NCBI GenBank assembly: GCA_028280945.1
Contig: JANQKV010000026.1
Location: 62,001-126,000 of the forward strand
Reading direction: 5' to 3'
Length of the DNA stretch: 64,000 nt
Origin: Opitutaceae bacterium
Lineage (GTDB): Bacteria > Verrucomicrobiota > Verrucomicrobiia > Opitutales > Opitutaceae
Shown: positions 34,953-43,785 of the stretch, one piece after another
Numbering within the stretch: position 1 is the stretch's first letter
How the letters are laid out: each line of letters begins with the position of its first letter
The notes under the pieces: model-generated
The model's input: only the letters and a program-made list of their open reading frames with translations
The model's database searches: none
Told to the model about the DNA's origin: nothing
Translations under genes and position numbers: made by a program

Positions 34953-35408
34953 CTAACGCGTGATATCGGCTTGGGTGAGGATCCGAAATCCGCAGTTGTT
35001 GAGGGCTTGGGCACCCACGTCAGCGTCTTCTACGTGCAGCACCAGTCCGTTGCGCTCGGAGGGGCGAATCAGGAAGCTGTAAACGTAGTGGATATTGATT
35101 TCCGCCTCGAGCAGGGCTCCCAGCACGTCCTTGATGCGGTGTTCACCTTCGATCTCGGTGGCCAGCACGCTTACCTCGGTGAAGGGGAAGTCGTTGTTGA
35201 TCATCAACTCACGGGCTTGGTCGGGATCATCGACGATAAAACGCAGAATCGAGCTGTCCGTGGTATCGAGCACGGTGAGAGCCACCATGTGGACATTGTG
35301 GGACTGAAAAACCGTCGCCAGATCGTAGAGTCGTCCCACGCGGTTCTCCGCAAAAACGGAAAACTGTTTCACCGGATCCAGAGCGATGGCGGTCGAGAAC
35401 TGCGACAT
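34953..35408 (-). CDS. Tandem ACT-domain protein
   Basis: A 151-residue protein with two ACT folds, about 12-80 (KQFSVFAENRVGRLYDLATVF) and 88-150 (INIHYVYSFLIRPSERNGLV). The paired GR/GLV turns resemble amino-acid-binding ACT modules, for example those of IlvH or of stand-alone ACT regulatory proteins. There is no catalytic or DNA-binding domain, so it is likely a small allosteric sensor of an amino acid. It is divergent from the PEP carboxykinase gene and upstream of the Oar-type receptor on the same strand. An assignment to a named protein is not justified. Confidence 0.87.
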   Translation of the reverse strand: MSQFSTAIALDPVKQFSVFAENRVGRLYDLATVFQSHNVHMVALTVLDTTDSSILRFIVDDPDQARELMINNDFPFTEVSVLATEIEGEHRIKDVLGALLEAEINIHYVYSFLIRPSERNGLVLHVEDADVGAQALNNCGFRILTQADITR

Positions 35409-35581
35409 GGGTTTCAGGTAATACGGGGCCGGCTCGCTTGGGTCAACGACCGGCTCGAGGTCCCCGGAACCGTTGATTCAGAGCAGCATGGCCCGCTTGT
35501 CGCCTGGCCTCGCTGACATGCGAGCAGGATCAGCATAAGGGTTCGCTTTTGGGCGCCGCGCTGTGCTTTGGTCATCGTTTC

Positions 35582-37396
35582 ATGTCTGTCACGAATTCCG
35601 CTGCACCTCTAAGCACCAACAAACACCTGTTGAAGTGGGTCGAGAAGATGGCCGCGCTTTGCCAGCCCGACGCCATTCACTGGGTTGATGGATCCCAGTC
35701 GGAATACGATTCGCTCTGCCAGACCCTGGTGGACGGAGGGACATTCACGAAGCTCAACGAGGACCTTTGGCCGGGTTGTTATTATGCGCGGTCCGACCCC
35801 TCGGATGTGGCCCGGGTGGAGGACCGAACTTACATTTGTTCCCTTGCCAAGGACGGTGCCGGCCCCACCAACAATTGGGAAGACCCCTTCAAGATGCGCC
35901 GCCGTCTGAAGCGGATTTTTAACGGCAGTATGAAGGGGCGAACCATGTATGTGCTGGCTTTCAGCATGGGGCCGGTGGGTTCCCCGATGTCGCAGATCGG
36001 GGTCGAGCTGACCGACTCGCCCTATGTCGTGGTCAACATGCGCATCATGGCGCGGATCGGTAAGGCGGTCTTCCGCGAAATCGACAAGGGTGAAAAGCGC
36101 GTGGTGCCCTGCGTCCATTCGGTGGGGGCTCCGTTGGCGGAAGGGGAGCAGGATGTTTTTTGGCCCTGCAACGAAGAGAAGTACATCGTTCACTTTCCCG
36201 AAACGCGTGAAATCTGGTCCTACGGTTCCGGCTACGGCGGTAATGCTTTGCTGGGCAAAAAGTGCTTCGCGCTCCGGATTGCCTCCAACATCGCGCGCGA
36301 CGAAGGGTGGATGGCCGAGCACATGCTGATTTTGGGGGTTGAGGATCCCGACGGGGAAAAGAACTACGTCGCGGCGGCGTTTCCAAGTGCGTGTGGCAAA
36401 ACGAATTTTGCGATGCTGATCCCTCCACCTTCCCTTGCCGACAAGGGGTGGAAGGTGTCCACCGTCGGGGACGACATCGCGTGGATCAAACCGGACGAGA
36501 ACGGCAAGTTGCGCGCCATCAATCCGGAGGCCGGGTTCTTTGGCGTCGCCCCGGGAACTTCCAACGACACCAACCCGAACGCGATGGCGGCGCTTTCGAA
36601 GAACGCAATCTTCACCAATGTCGCCGTGACGCCGGAGGGAGGCGTCTGGTGGGAGGGCATGACCAAGGAACCTCCTCCGGAGTTGATCGATTGGAAGGGC
36701 GACCCCTGGACCCCGGCCAGCAAGACCCCGGCGGCGCACCCCAACGCCCGATTCACGGCGCCGGCGTCGCAATGCCCCACGATCGATGACGCTTGGGAGG
36801 ACCCGCAGGGAGTGCCAATCACGTCGATCATCTTCGGTGGTCGACGGGCGACCACCATGCCGTTGGTTTACCAGGCGTTCAACTGGTCGGGTGGCGTTTA
36901 CATGGGAGCGACCATGGGGTCGGAAATGACGGCGGCCGCGGCGGGGAAGGTCGGCAAAGTGCGCCGCGATCCCATGGCGATGTTGCCGTTCTGCGGTTAC
37001 CACATGGCGGATTATTTCCGGCATTGGATGAACATGCAGCATGCCCTCACCGAACTGCCCCGTGTCTTCCACGTGAATTGGTTCCGCAAGGATGAGGAAG
37101 GCAACTTCCTGTGGCCTGGCTTTGGCGAAAACATGCGGATCCTGCAATGGATGGTGAATCGCGCCCGAGGCCGGGCCGGGGCCAAGGAAACCTGTATCGG
37201 TTGGGAACCCCGCTACCAGGATATCGATTGGGCCGGCCTGGAGTTTTCCGAAAAGCAGTTCGATGACATCCAAGCCATCGATCGCGACGCCTGGCGTCGC
37301 GAAGTCATCGGCCACGAGGAGTTGTTCCTCACTCTCCACGACCACCTGCCCAAGGAGATGGTATACGAGCGCGAGCTGCTGATTTGCCGAATGTAA
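35582..37396 (+). CDS. pckG: Phosphoenolpyruvate carboxykinase (GTP)
   Basis: A 604-residue enzyme, the usual length of GTP-dependent PEPCK (EC 4.1.1.32), converting oxaloacetate and GTP to PEP, CO2 and GDP in gluconeogenesis. Visible motifs are the P-loop [15 protein letters not shown] (with the active-site Cys), the kinase loop [14 protein letters not shown], and the C-terminal [18 protein letters not shown], followed by [13 protein letters not shown]. The start MSVTNSAAP at 35582 is chosen; an upstream start at 35549 adds an unlikely segment. It is divergent from the ACT-domain gene and followed by a 27-bp inverted-repeat element. Confidence 0.97.
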   Translation: MSVTNSAAPLSTNKHLLKWVEKMAALCQPDAIHWVDGSQSEYDSLCQTLVDGGTFTKLNEDLWPGCYYARSDPSDVARVEDRTYICSLAKDGAGPTNNWEDPFKMRRRLKRIFNGSMKGRTMYVLAFSMGPVGSPMSQIGVELTDSPYVVVNMRIMARIGKAVFREIDKGEKRVVPCVHSVGAPLAEGEQDVFWPCNEEKYIVHFPETREIWSYGSGYGGNALLGKKCFALRIASNIARDEGWMAEHMLILGVEDPDGEKNYVAAAFPSACGKTNFAMLIPPPSLADKGWKVSTVGDDIAWIKPDENGKLRAINPEAGFFGVAPGTSNDTNPNAMAALSKNAIFTNVAVTPEGGVWWEGMTKEPPPELIDWKGDPWTPASKTPAAHPNARFTAPASQCPTIDDAWEDPQGVPITSIIFGGRRATTMPLVYQAFNWSGGVYMGATMGSEMTAAAAGKVGKVRRDPMAMLPFCGYHMADYFRHWMNMQHALTELPRVFHVNWFRKDEEGNFLWPGFGENMRILQWMVNRARGRAGAKETCIGWEPRYQDIDWAGLEFSEKQFDDIQAIDRDAWRREVIGHEELFLTLHDHLPKEMVYERELLICRM

Positions 37397-37407
37397 TCTC
37401 CCAAGCC

Positions 37408-37513
37408 AAGGGGTCAGGCTGTGACTTGTGAATTAATTGAGTAAAACTGACTCAATAAGCTCAATACTAACCCTTTCACGCTAAAAAATTCACAAGTCAC
37501 AGCCTGACCCCTT
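37408..37513. repeat. 27-bp perfect inverted-repeat element (MITE/REP-like)
   Basis: Arms 37408-37434 and 37487-37513 are perfect 27-bp inverted copies around a 52-nt AT-rich spacer. The arms begin AAGGGGTCAGGCTGTGACTT. The second arm runs directly into the stop codon of the adjacent DUF456 gene, so it lies between two convergent stops. Similar GGGGTCAG-type ends are associated with transposase-linked repeats in other bacteria (recollection, not checked). It could also act as a bidirectional terminator, with TTTT at 37512-37515. Confidence 0.85.
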
Positions 37514-38017
37514 TTACCAAGGCCATGTGGGAAGGGTGGGGCCGGGCACGTTGATCAAGAAGAGTGCTATCATTACAAATGCGCAGACGAGGCGGCCGGC
37601 GGTGGAGAGGATGAAGCCGATGGCTGCGCCAAATCCTGCTCGCAGGGATTCCTGACGTGTCCGCTTGGCGGCATACTTCTCCGCCACGACAGCCCCGAAA
37701 ATCGTGCCGAGAAGCAGGGCAGGCAGGGAAAAAAACATCCCGACAAACGCGCCTCCCGTTGCCCCGGCCATGCCCCACTTGGTGCCACCGAATAGCCGGG
37801 TGCCGATAAGCACGCCCAAAAAGTCGATGATGACCGATCCGGTCCAAGCCACCGCTATCCAGCCCAACAGTCCCCACGATACCGAGCCAGGCAAAGCGAG
37901 GGCATGGATCACAAAACCCAAGAGAATGAGAGTCGTCCCGGGAATGAGTGGCACCAGCACGCCCAGCAAACCCACGAGGGTCAGGAGGATGGTCAGGGTC
38001 CAGATGGCGATTTCCAT
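37514..38017 (-). CDS. DUF456 membrane protein
   Basis: A 167-residue protein starting at MEIAIWTLTILLTLVGLLGV, the usual beginning of the DUF456 family. It has about four hydrophobic segments: residues 5-50, 50-70, 75-100 and 140-160. The Gly-rich IGTRLFGGTKWGMAGATGGA lies in a loop characteristic of the family. The function is unknown and it is probably an inner-membrane protein. The stop codon lies immediately next to the 27-bp inverted repeat. A longer frame to 38062 adds a Met/Cys-rich stretch without support. Confidence 0.9.
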   Translation of the reverse strand: MEIAIWTLTILLTLVGLLGVLVPLIPGTTLILLGFVIHALALPGSVSWGLLGWIAVAWTGSVIIDFLGVLIGTRLFGGTKWGMAGATGGAFVGMFFSLPALLLGTIFGAVVAEKYAAKRTRQESLRAGFGAAIGFILSTAGRLVCAFVMIALFLINVPGPTLPTWPW

Positions 38018-38197
38018 GCAGCGATCACACCGTGACATGCCCGCCGGTTGCAGCGCACTCAAAATCCTCGTTCCTCAAGAGCGGGATCTGGCATGCACAA
38101 CTTGCTGTGCAGGAGATGGATAAATCTAGTGTCGCGGTCTCGGCTAATGTGTCGTTAAAAATTCTGCAACTCGGCGTTCCGCCGCCGTGTTCTCGGC

Positions 38198-38803
38198 ATG
38201 AACGATGAACTTCCAGTGCAAACCGAAACTTCGGGGAACATGACCCCACTCGATTTCACGACGTTTATGCGAAACTATCAGGACATGGTCTATTCGACGG
38301 CAGTGCGCCTCCTGGGCAACGATGCCCAAGCGGAGGATATTTCGCAGGAAGTTTTCCTCAAAGCCTATGAACGTTTTGACGACTTGAGCACGAGCCCGAC
38401 CGCCGGGGGGTGGCTCAAAACCGTTACCACCAATCTTTCGATTAATCATCTGCAGCGCTACCGGAAGCGTTGGAGTTTCTTCTCCGACTTGGTGCACCGC
38501 GATAGTGACGGGGAGGACGGCAATGAAATCGAGTTTGCCGCTCCTGACGGAGATTTCCTGTCCGACCTGGACCAGGAAGATCGCCGGGCCTGGGTCGAGC
38601 GCGCTCTTGAACAATTGCCCGACCACCAGCGCGTGCCTTTGGTGCTCTATCATTTCCAGGAACAGCCCTACGATGAAATTGCCCGGCAGTTGGGCATCTC
38701 CCTCTCAAAAGTTAAAACCGACATCATGCGTGGCCGCGCCGCTCTCGCTCAAATCCTGATGCGCAGCGGCACCTCCCACGAATCTCTCACCGCCCAACGA
38801 TAA
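38198..38803 (+). CDS. ECF-type RNA polymerase sigma factor
   Basis: A 201-residue sigma-70 family protein. Region 2 (FMRNYQDMVYSTAVRLLGNDAQ, with AEDISQEVFLKAY) and region 4 (LEQLPDHQRVPLVLYHFQEQ, then IARQLGISLSKVKTDIMRGR) are clear. An acidic linker of about 35 residues (DSDGEDGNEIEFAAPDGDFL) separates them. It directs a specific regulon, probably of envelope genes. The next gene, a membrane protein, starts 6 nt later, as anti-sigma factors do. The upstream region 38018-38197 is its promoter area; I could not define a clear autoregulatory promoter. Confidence 0.95.
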   Translation: MNDELPVQTETSGNMTPLDFTTFMRNYQDMVYSTAVRLLGNDAQAEDISQEVFLKAYERFDDLSTSPTAGGWLKTVTTNLSINHLQRYRKRWSFFSDLVHRDSDGEDGNEIEFAAPDGDFLSDLDQEDRRAWVERALEQLPDHQRVPLVLYHFQEQPYDEIARQLGISLSKVKTDIMRGRAALAQILMRSGTSHESLTAQR

Positions 38804-38809
38804 ATCGCC

Positions 38810-39274
38810 ATGGCCCGTCTCACTCCCGAACAACTCGAACAAAAGATTCACGCCGTCCTGCGTGAGCAACCCACGCGCAAAGCGCCGATATCGCTCGAGG
38901 CACGCGTGCTGGGCGAGATCGCCCGCCGCCAGGCCCTCCCTTGGTGGCACAAGAGTTACGTGTATTGGCCCAACCCGGTGAAGCTCCTGTTCCTGGTATT
39001 GGCCACCGGAGTCGCCGCTGGGGTCCTGCTTTATTCGATGCAGGTGCTTGGCCTCGTGAGTGGTGACGTGCTGAAACAAGTGTTCGAGCCTGTGATGGGA
39101 GCGATCAACACCCTGAGGGTGATCAGCTCCGCGCTGCTTGGGTGGGTGAAGCCCGCTGTTATGGGCGTATCCGCGACCTACCTTTATGCTGCCCTGGCCA
39201 TCCTCGGGGGAGCCTATGCTATCATGCTGGGACTGGGAGCGACTGCCTACCGGGTGCTTTGGCAACACCGCTGA
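38810..39274 (+). CDS. Small membrane protein, possible anti-sigma factor
   Basis: A 154-residue protein. The first 45 residues are cytoplasmic and charged (LTPEQLEQKIHAVLREQPTRKAP, with ISLEARVLGEIARRQ), followed by helices at about 55-80 and 120-150. It starts 6 nt after the sigma-factor stop, which is the usual place for an anti-sigma factor. The canonical His-X3-Cys-X2-Cys zinc motif is absent, so the role is inferred from position and topology. The gene for the large beta-helix/RDD protein starts 26 nt downstream. Confidence 0.75.
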   Translation: MARLTPEQLEQKIHAVLREQPTRKAPISLEARVLGEIARRQALPWWHKSYVYWPNPVKLLFLVLATGVAAGVLLYSMQVLGLVSGDVLKQVFEPVMGAINTLRVISSALLGWVKPAVMGVSATYLYAALAILGGAYAIMLGLGATAYRVLWQHR

Positions 39275-39300
39275 TCTTCCAATATTGCGACCATTTTAAA

Positions 39301-41175
39301 ATGACAACGATTCGACTGTTCACTCCCATCTTCGGCGCTGGCCTGGTCATGGCCCTGACCATGGCGTTGGCCTTGCCGGCCCAAGAGCCCGCCCCTGACG
39401 CCCCGCCGCCGGACGACCACGCGGTTGAGCCGGACGACTCCCCTGCATCCTCGCCATCCAGGGAAGGCATGCGTGACCTCAGCGCGGAGGACTCCGGCAC
39501 CGAAGTGGAGCCGATCGTGGCAACCGAATCCCCGGTCCCGCCAGAAGTCGCCGAAGAGACCATTGAGGCAATCGCCGATGAAGTCGCAGTTGACACTTCC
39601 TCGGAAGAAGATGCAGGCGGAATTGACTACGAAGCCGAGGCCCGCGGGCTGCGCAAGGTGGGAGAGGGAGGCGGCGAGCTGATTCGCATCATGGGGGATG
39701 CGTTGCTGGCTGAGGACGAGACGGCGAACGAAGTGGTTGCCATCATGGGCAATACCGTGATTGACGGCGTCGCCAAACGTGAAGCCGTTGCCATCCTGGG
39801 TGATGCCACGGTGAATGGTTTGGTGGGTCGCGAGTTGGTCGCCGTCTTGGGCAATGTGGAGATCAACGGCCGGGTCGGCCGCGAGGTTGTTGCCATCATG
39901 GGCAATGTTCAGCTCGGTCCCGAAGCCGTGGTTGACGGGGAAATCGTTTGTATCGGCGGCACGGTCGAACGAGCCCCCGGTGCGGTAGTCAAAGGCCCGA
40001 TCCACAATGTGCCGATCGGCAACCTCGAGATGGCCGACGGTCTGCGGGCGTGGGTGCAAAAGTGTTTGCTGATGGGACGCCCCTTGGCGATCGACGAGAA
40101 TCTGGGCTGGCTCTGGACGATAATGCTGGTGGTGCTCGGCTGTTACGTGCTGTTGGCGCTGATGCTGCCATCCGTCGTCACCCGGTGTGCGAGCACGATG
40201 GAAGCCAGCCCGGGGATGTCGCTGCTCTCCGCCGTGCTCACCGTATTGATCACCCCCATTGCGATGATCGTGTTGTCCGTAACGGTAATCGGCCCGGTGA
40301 TACTCGGTCTGCTGCTGCTTGCCGTCGGTGTCTTTGGGAAGGTGGTCTTCCTGGCCTGGCTTGGTCGCCGCATTACCGAACCCGCCGGATGGAAAGTGCC
40401 CGCTCTTGCGGTCCTGATCGGAGGATTGATTACGTTGGCGGTCTATCTGGTGCCGATATTGGGCTTCATCTTCCAAAAATTCAGCGGCTTCCTCGGCACC
40501 GGAATTGTCATCTACACGATCATCCAAGCGATGCAGGACAATTCCGGCGGTTCCACTCCGGCGCCCGCTGCTGCCACCTCGGGCCAAGTGCCACCGGCCC
40601 CAACCGCGCCGTCGGCCCCAGCTGGTGCAGCTGCCTCGGGGGCGGCCATGGGGGCAAGCGCGATGGGAGGATCGGTGATCTCCGACGCCGCCGCGGCCCC
40701 GACTGCCGCAACAACGCAGGCCTCGCCTGATCCTACTGCCAGTGATGCTGCGCCGCCTTCCTCGCCGCCTCCTGCGGCGGACCTTCCGGCGCAGCTTTCG
40801 ACGCTGCCGCGGGTCGGTTTTTGGGCTCGGATCGCCGCAACCCTGATCGATGTCATCGCCTTGGGCATAGCGGTCGGGATCCTGGGTCTGGGTGAGTATT
40901 TCGTCGTGGTCGCGACCCTTTATTTCATTTTGTTGTGGGGCCTGAAGGGCACGACCCTGGGTGGCGTTGTGCTGGGCATCAAGTTGGTCCGGCTCGACGA
41001 CAAACCGGTGGATTGGGCCGTGGCCCTGGTGCGGGCCCTGGGAGCGTTTCTGTCCCTCTGTGTGGTGGGGCTCGGTTTCATCTGGGTGGTGTGGGATCCG
41101 CAACGCCAATCCTGGCACGACAAGATCGCGGGCACGACCTTGGTCAAAATGCCCAAAGGTGTATCACTAATCTAA
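39301..41175 (+). CDS. Envelope protein with beta-helix repeats and C-terminal RDD domain
   Basis: A 624-residue protein. A signal peptide (to about residue 27) and an acidic Pro-rich linker precede five tandem 17-19-residue repeats at about 143-234, for example VVAIMGNTVIDGVAKRE and AVAILGDATVNGLVGRE, the pattern of polymer-forming (bactofilin-like) right-handed beta-helices. Then come five hydrophobic helices (residues 255-415), an Ala/Pro-rich linker (420-495), and an RDD domain from about 501 (VGFWARIAATLIDVIALG, with LKGTTLGGVVLGIKLVRLD). The combination of a secreted repeat domain and RDD membrane domain in one protein is unusual. It lies in the sigma-factor operon and may be part of its output or sensing circuit. 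Confidence 0.85.
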   Translation: MTTIRLFTPIFGAGLVMALTMALALPAQEPAPDAPPPDDHAVEPDDSPASSPSREGMRDLSAEDSGTEVEPIVATESPVPPEVAEETIEAIADEVAVDTSSEEDAGGIDYEAEARGLRKVGEGGGELIRIMGDALLAEDETANEVVAIMGNTVIDGVAKREAVAILGDATVNGLVGRELVAVLGNVEINGRVGREVVAIMGNVQLGPEAVVDGEIVCIGGTVERAPGAVVKGPIHNVPIGNLEMADGLRAWVQKCLLMGRPLAIDENLGWLWTIMLVVLGCYVLLALMLPSVVTRCASTMEASPGMSLLSAVLTVLITPIAMIVLSVTVIGPVILGLLLLAVGVFGKVVFLAWLGRRITEPAGWKVPALAVLIGGLITLAVYLVPILGFIFQKFSGFLGTGIVIYTIIQAMQDNSGGSTPAPAAATSGQVPPAPTAPSAPAGAAASGAAMGASAMGGSVISDAAAAPTAATTQASPDPTASDAAPPSSPPPAADLPAQLSTLPRVGFWARIAATLIDVIALGIAVGILGLGEYFVVVATLYFILLWGLKGTTLGGVVLGIKLVRLDDKPVDWAVALVRALGAFLSLCVVGLGFIWVVWDPQRQSWHDKIAGTTLVKMPKGVSLI

Positions 41176-41190
41176 ATACAGGAGGTTTTT

Positions 41191-41406
41191 ATGAGTTCAT
41201 TCGCATCGTTTTTGCTCTGGTGTCTGTTGTTCGTGTTATGCTGGCCGCTGGCGCTGCTGGCCTTGATCGCTTACCCGATCGTGTGGGTGTTGTTGCTGCC
41301 GTTTCGCCTGCTCGGCGTGGTCGTCACGGGGGTCTTTCGGTTCTTGCAGGCCGTGATCACCTTGCCTGCCCGATTGCTGGGCTGGCGACCGCCGGCAGCG
41401 GCTTGA
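41191..41406 (+). CDS. Small hydrophobic membrane protein
   Basis: A 71-residue protein of two or three hydrophobic stretches: SFLLWCLLFVLCWPLALLAL, then YPIVWVLLLPFRLLGVVVTG. The perfect Shine-Dalgarno AGGAGG at 41180-41185, with a 5-nt spacing, is the strongest ribosome-binding site in the window, which supports real translation. It begins 15 nt after the beta-helix/RDD protein and is probably the last gene of the sigma-factor operon. No family is recognised. The C-terminal region RLLGWRPPAAA is short and likely cytoplasmic. Confidence 0.8.
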   Translation: MSSFASFLLWCLLFVLCWPLALLALIAYPIVWVLLLPFRLLGVVVTGVFRFLQAVITLPARLLGWRPPAAA

Positions 41407-41462
41407 ACCGGTTGCCGATTTAGAGGCTGACAGCCGGGGAGGTGGTCCCGCAAGTTGCTCCC

Positions 41463-41951
41463 ATGGCCAAACCGTTGGTTGGAATCATCATGGGCAGCAC
41501 TTCCGATTGGGAGACCATGCAGCATGCCGCGGACACCCTCACGGATTTGAAGGTGCCGTTCGAAAAACACGTGGTCAGTGCCCACCGCACGCCGGATCGC
41601 ATGTATGACTACGCTCGTACGGCGCGTGACCGGGGGTTGAAAGTCATCATCGCCGGGGCGGGCGGAGCGGCCCACTTGCCGGGGATGACGGCGGCCCTCA
41701 CGCCCTTGCCGGTGCTCGGGGTGCCGGTGGAGTCGCGCACCTTGAAGGGACAGGATTCCTTGTTGTCCATTGTGCAGATGCCGGGCGGTGTGCCGGTGGC
41801 AACATTCGCGATCGGCAAGGCGGGTGCAAAGAATGCGGCATTGTTCGCTGCCTCGATTTTAGCCGGCAGCAGTAAACGGGTGCAGTCGGCCTACGACCGT
41901 TTCCGGCAACTTCAGACGGAGACCGTGCTGCAACAAAAGTTGCCGGAGTAA
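41463..41951 (+). CDS. purE: N5-carboxyaminoimidazole ribonucleotide mutase
   Basis: A 162-residue class I Pur[25 protein letters not shown] and [19 protein letters not shown] carry the active-site Ser, His and Gly-rich loop. It converts N5-CAIR to CAIR in purine synthesis. I start at ATG 41463 (MAKPLVG); an upstream GTG frame to 41442 is unneeded. It is followed 54 nt later by purK, the usual pair. The small membrane protein lies directly upstream, 57 nt away. Confidence 0.96.
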   Translation: MAKPLVGIIMGSTSDWETMQHAADTLTDLKVPFEKHVVSAHRTPDRMYDYARTARDRGLKVIIAGAGGAAHLPGMTAALTPLPVLGVPVESRTLKGQDSLLSIVQMPGGVPVATFAIGKAGAKNAALFAASILAGSSKRVQSAYDRFRQLQTETVLQQKLPE

Positions 41952-42005
41952 GAAGCCTCGCGTTTCGGCTTTTCGCCTTCGGCATTTGCGCGTTTGAGTC
42001 ATGCC

Positions 42006-43148
42006 ATGATCTCTCCCGGTAGCACGCTTGGCGTTCTCGGCGGTGGCCAACTCGGCCGAATGTTGGCTCATGCGGCGACGCGGCTGGGCTACCGACTTCA
42101 CGTTTACGAGCCGCAGGAAAACTGTCCGGCAGGGGAGGTGGCTACACGAGAGTTTAACTCACCTTACAAGAATGTGACCCGCCTGCAGGAGTTTGCGGAA
42201 GGCTGTGCGGCGGTCACCTACGAGTTTGAAAACGTGCCGGTCAAACCGCTTTGGGAAATTGAGGAAGTCGTGCCGTTGAGGCCGCGTTGGGAGGTCTTGG
42301 AGACCTGCCAGAACCGGGCGCGCGAGAAGAACTGGCTGAAGAAAAACGGGTTCCCCCATGTGACGTTTGCGGAAGTCGAAGTCGGGGGTGATTTGGCCGG
42401 GGCGATCAGGCGGGTGGGCTTGCCCTGTGTGGTCAAAACGGCGGATTTTGGCTACGATGGCAAAGGGCAGCTGAAGGTTCGCACCCCGGCCGGCGCAAAA
42501 GCTGCCGTCAAGGCGTTCGCCCGGCAACGGGCGGTGGTTGAACAGTTCATCGACTTCAAGTGCGAGCTTTCGGTGATCGTCGCGCGCAATCCGCAGGGGG
42601 AGGTGAAGACATTCCCGGTGGCGGAGAACATTCACACCAAGCACATCCTTGATTTCTCCATTGTGCCGGCGCGAATTGATCCTGTGATTCAGGCTGAAGC
42701 GGCCGAGCTGGCCCGCAATGTCGCGGACGCGTTTGGTTTGGTGGGGGTGTTGGCGGTGGAATTGTTTTTGGAAGACTCGGGGCGATTGGTCGTCAATGAA
42801 ATGGCTCCGCGCACGCACAACTCGGGCCACTGGACGATTGACGGGTGTTTGACGTCGCAGTTCGAACAACAGGTTCGCGCCGTTGCCGGATTGCCTCTCG
42901 GCTCTACGGAAATGAATCAACCGGCCAGCGTGATGGTGAACATTCTGGGCGACCACTGGCGGTGGGAAAACAAAGCGTTGGTTGGCACGCCTGATTGGAC
43001 CGCGTTGCTCGCGCATTCCCGGGCAAAGCTACACCTCTACGGGAAAGCGGAACCCCGGATGGGACGCAAGATGGGGCATTTCACCATCACGGGCACGGAC
43101 GTTGCGAGCACCTTCAAACTGGCGAAGTCCATCAAGCGGAGCCTGTGA
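42006..43148 (+). CDS. purK: N5-carboxyaminoimidazole ribonucleotide synthase
   Basis: A 380-residue ATP-grasp enzyme. GVLGGGQLGRMLAHAATRLG is the N-terminal nucleotide motif, followed by CVVKTADFGYDGKGQLKV and the substrate loop VNEMAPRTHNSGHWTID. It uses ATP and bicarbonate to make N5-CAIR from AIR and hands it to PurE. I start at ATG 42006; TTG 41994 upstream is a poorer choice, and ATG 42001 is out of frame. It converges with the MobA-like gene 25 nt away. Confidence 0.96.
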   Translation: MISPGSTLGVLGGGQLGRMLAHAATRLGYRLHVYEPQENCPAGEVATREFNSPYKNVTRLQEFAEGCAAVTYEFENVPVKPLWEIEEVVPLRPRWEVLETCQNRAREKNWLKKNGFPHVTFAEVEVGGDLAGAIRRVGLPCVVKTADFGYDGKGQLKVRTPAGAKAAVKAFARQRAVVEQFIDFKCELSVIVARNPQGEVKTFPVAENIHTKHILDFSIVPARIDPVIQAEAAELARNVADAFGLVGVLAVELFLEDSGRLVVNEMAPRTHNSGHWTIDGCLTSQFEQQVRAVAGLPLGSTEMNQPASVMVNILGDHWRWENKALVGTPDWTALLAHSRAKLHLYGKAEPRMGRKMGHFTITGTDVASTFKLAKSIKRSL

Positions 43149-43173
43149 CTTCCGTCCTGCGGTGCAGCGGGTG

Positions 43174-43785
43174 CTAGCGGCTCCGGTGGCGGGCATAGTC
43201 CTCCGGAGTGTCGATGTCCGCTGCGAGTTCCGGCAAGTCCACCCCGCGAATTTTGTCAGGGCCAAATTGAGGGAAAAGAGGTCGCAGTCCTTGGTCGCCG
43301 GTGAGGGTAGCGACGAGTGAGAAAGCAGATGACCGCAGCCAAACCGGTGCTCCGAAGTGCCCGCCATAGCGAGCTGCAACAAGGTCCACGGTGGAATGAC
43401 TTTGAGCCTCGTCGAGAAGCGCATCTATGGCCCGGCGAGTGAGTTCGGGTTGGTCGCAGAGGACAAACAAAACGCCGGCGATCGAGGAGTCGTGAGCGCG
43501 AGCGTTGGCCAAACCTGCCTGTACCGAAGTTGAAAGACCCTTTCGCCAGGCTGGATTGGGCACGCAGCGTCCACTGTGAGATTTTACGAGAAACTCGATT
43601 TCGGCGGCGTGGGCTCCGGTCACAATTATGATATCCGAAAACCTCCGGGTATCCCTGACGGCGGATAGGGTGCGGACGAGCAGGGGTTGACCGCGGATTG
43701 GCAGCAACTGCTTGGGTGTTCCCATCCGGCGCGATTCTCCGGCCGCCAGGATGATTGCGGCGGTTCTAGCTTCCGTCATCGGCAT
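43174..43785 (-). CDS. MobA/MocA-like nucleotidyltransferase
   Basis: A 203-residue NTP-transferase. IILAAGESRRMGTPKQLLP is the canonical GxxxRMGxxKxLLP nucleotide-binding loop, and VLFVLCDQPELT is the metal-binding CDQP motif. Such proteins (MocA/CoxI-associated type) transfer CMP to molybdopterin or process Mo-cofactor for xanthine-dehydrogenase-like enzymes. The start overlaps the 3' end of the XdhC-like gene by 20 nt, implying coupled translation. The xanthine dehydrogenase itself is not in the window. The gene is convergent with purK. Confidence 0.9.
   Translation of the reverse strand: MPMTEARTAAIILAAGESRRMGTPKQLLPIRGQPLLVRTLSAVRDTRRFSDIIIVTGAHAAEIEFLVKSHSGRCVPNPAWRKGLSTSVQAGLANARAHDSSIAGVLFVLCDQPELTRRAIDALLDEAQSHSTVDLVAARYGGHFGAPVWLRSSAFSLVATLTGDQGLRPLFPQFGPDKIRGVDLPELAADIDTPEDYARHRSR

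Noticed and set aside
35609..37345. Minus-strand frame of 578 codons opposite PEP carboxykinase
   Set aside because: It is antisense to a highly conserved gene and is explained by codon bias.
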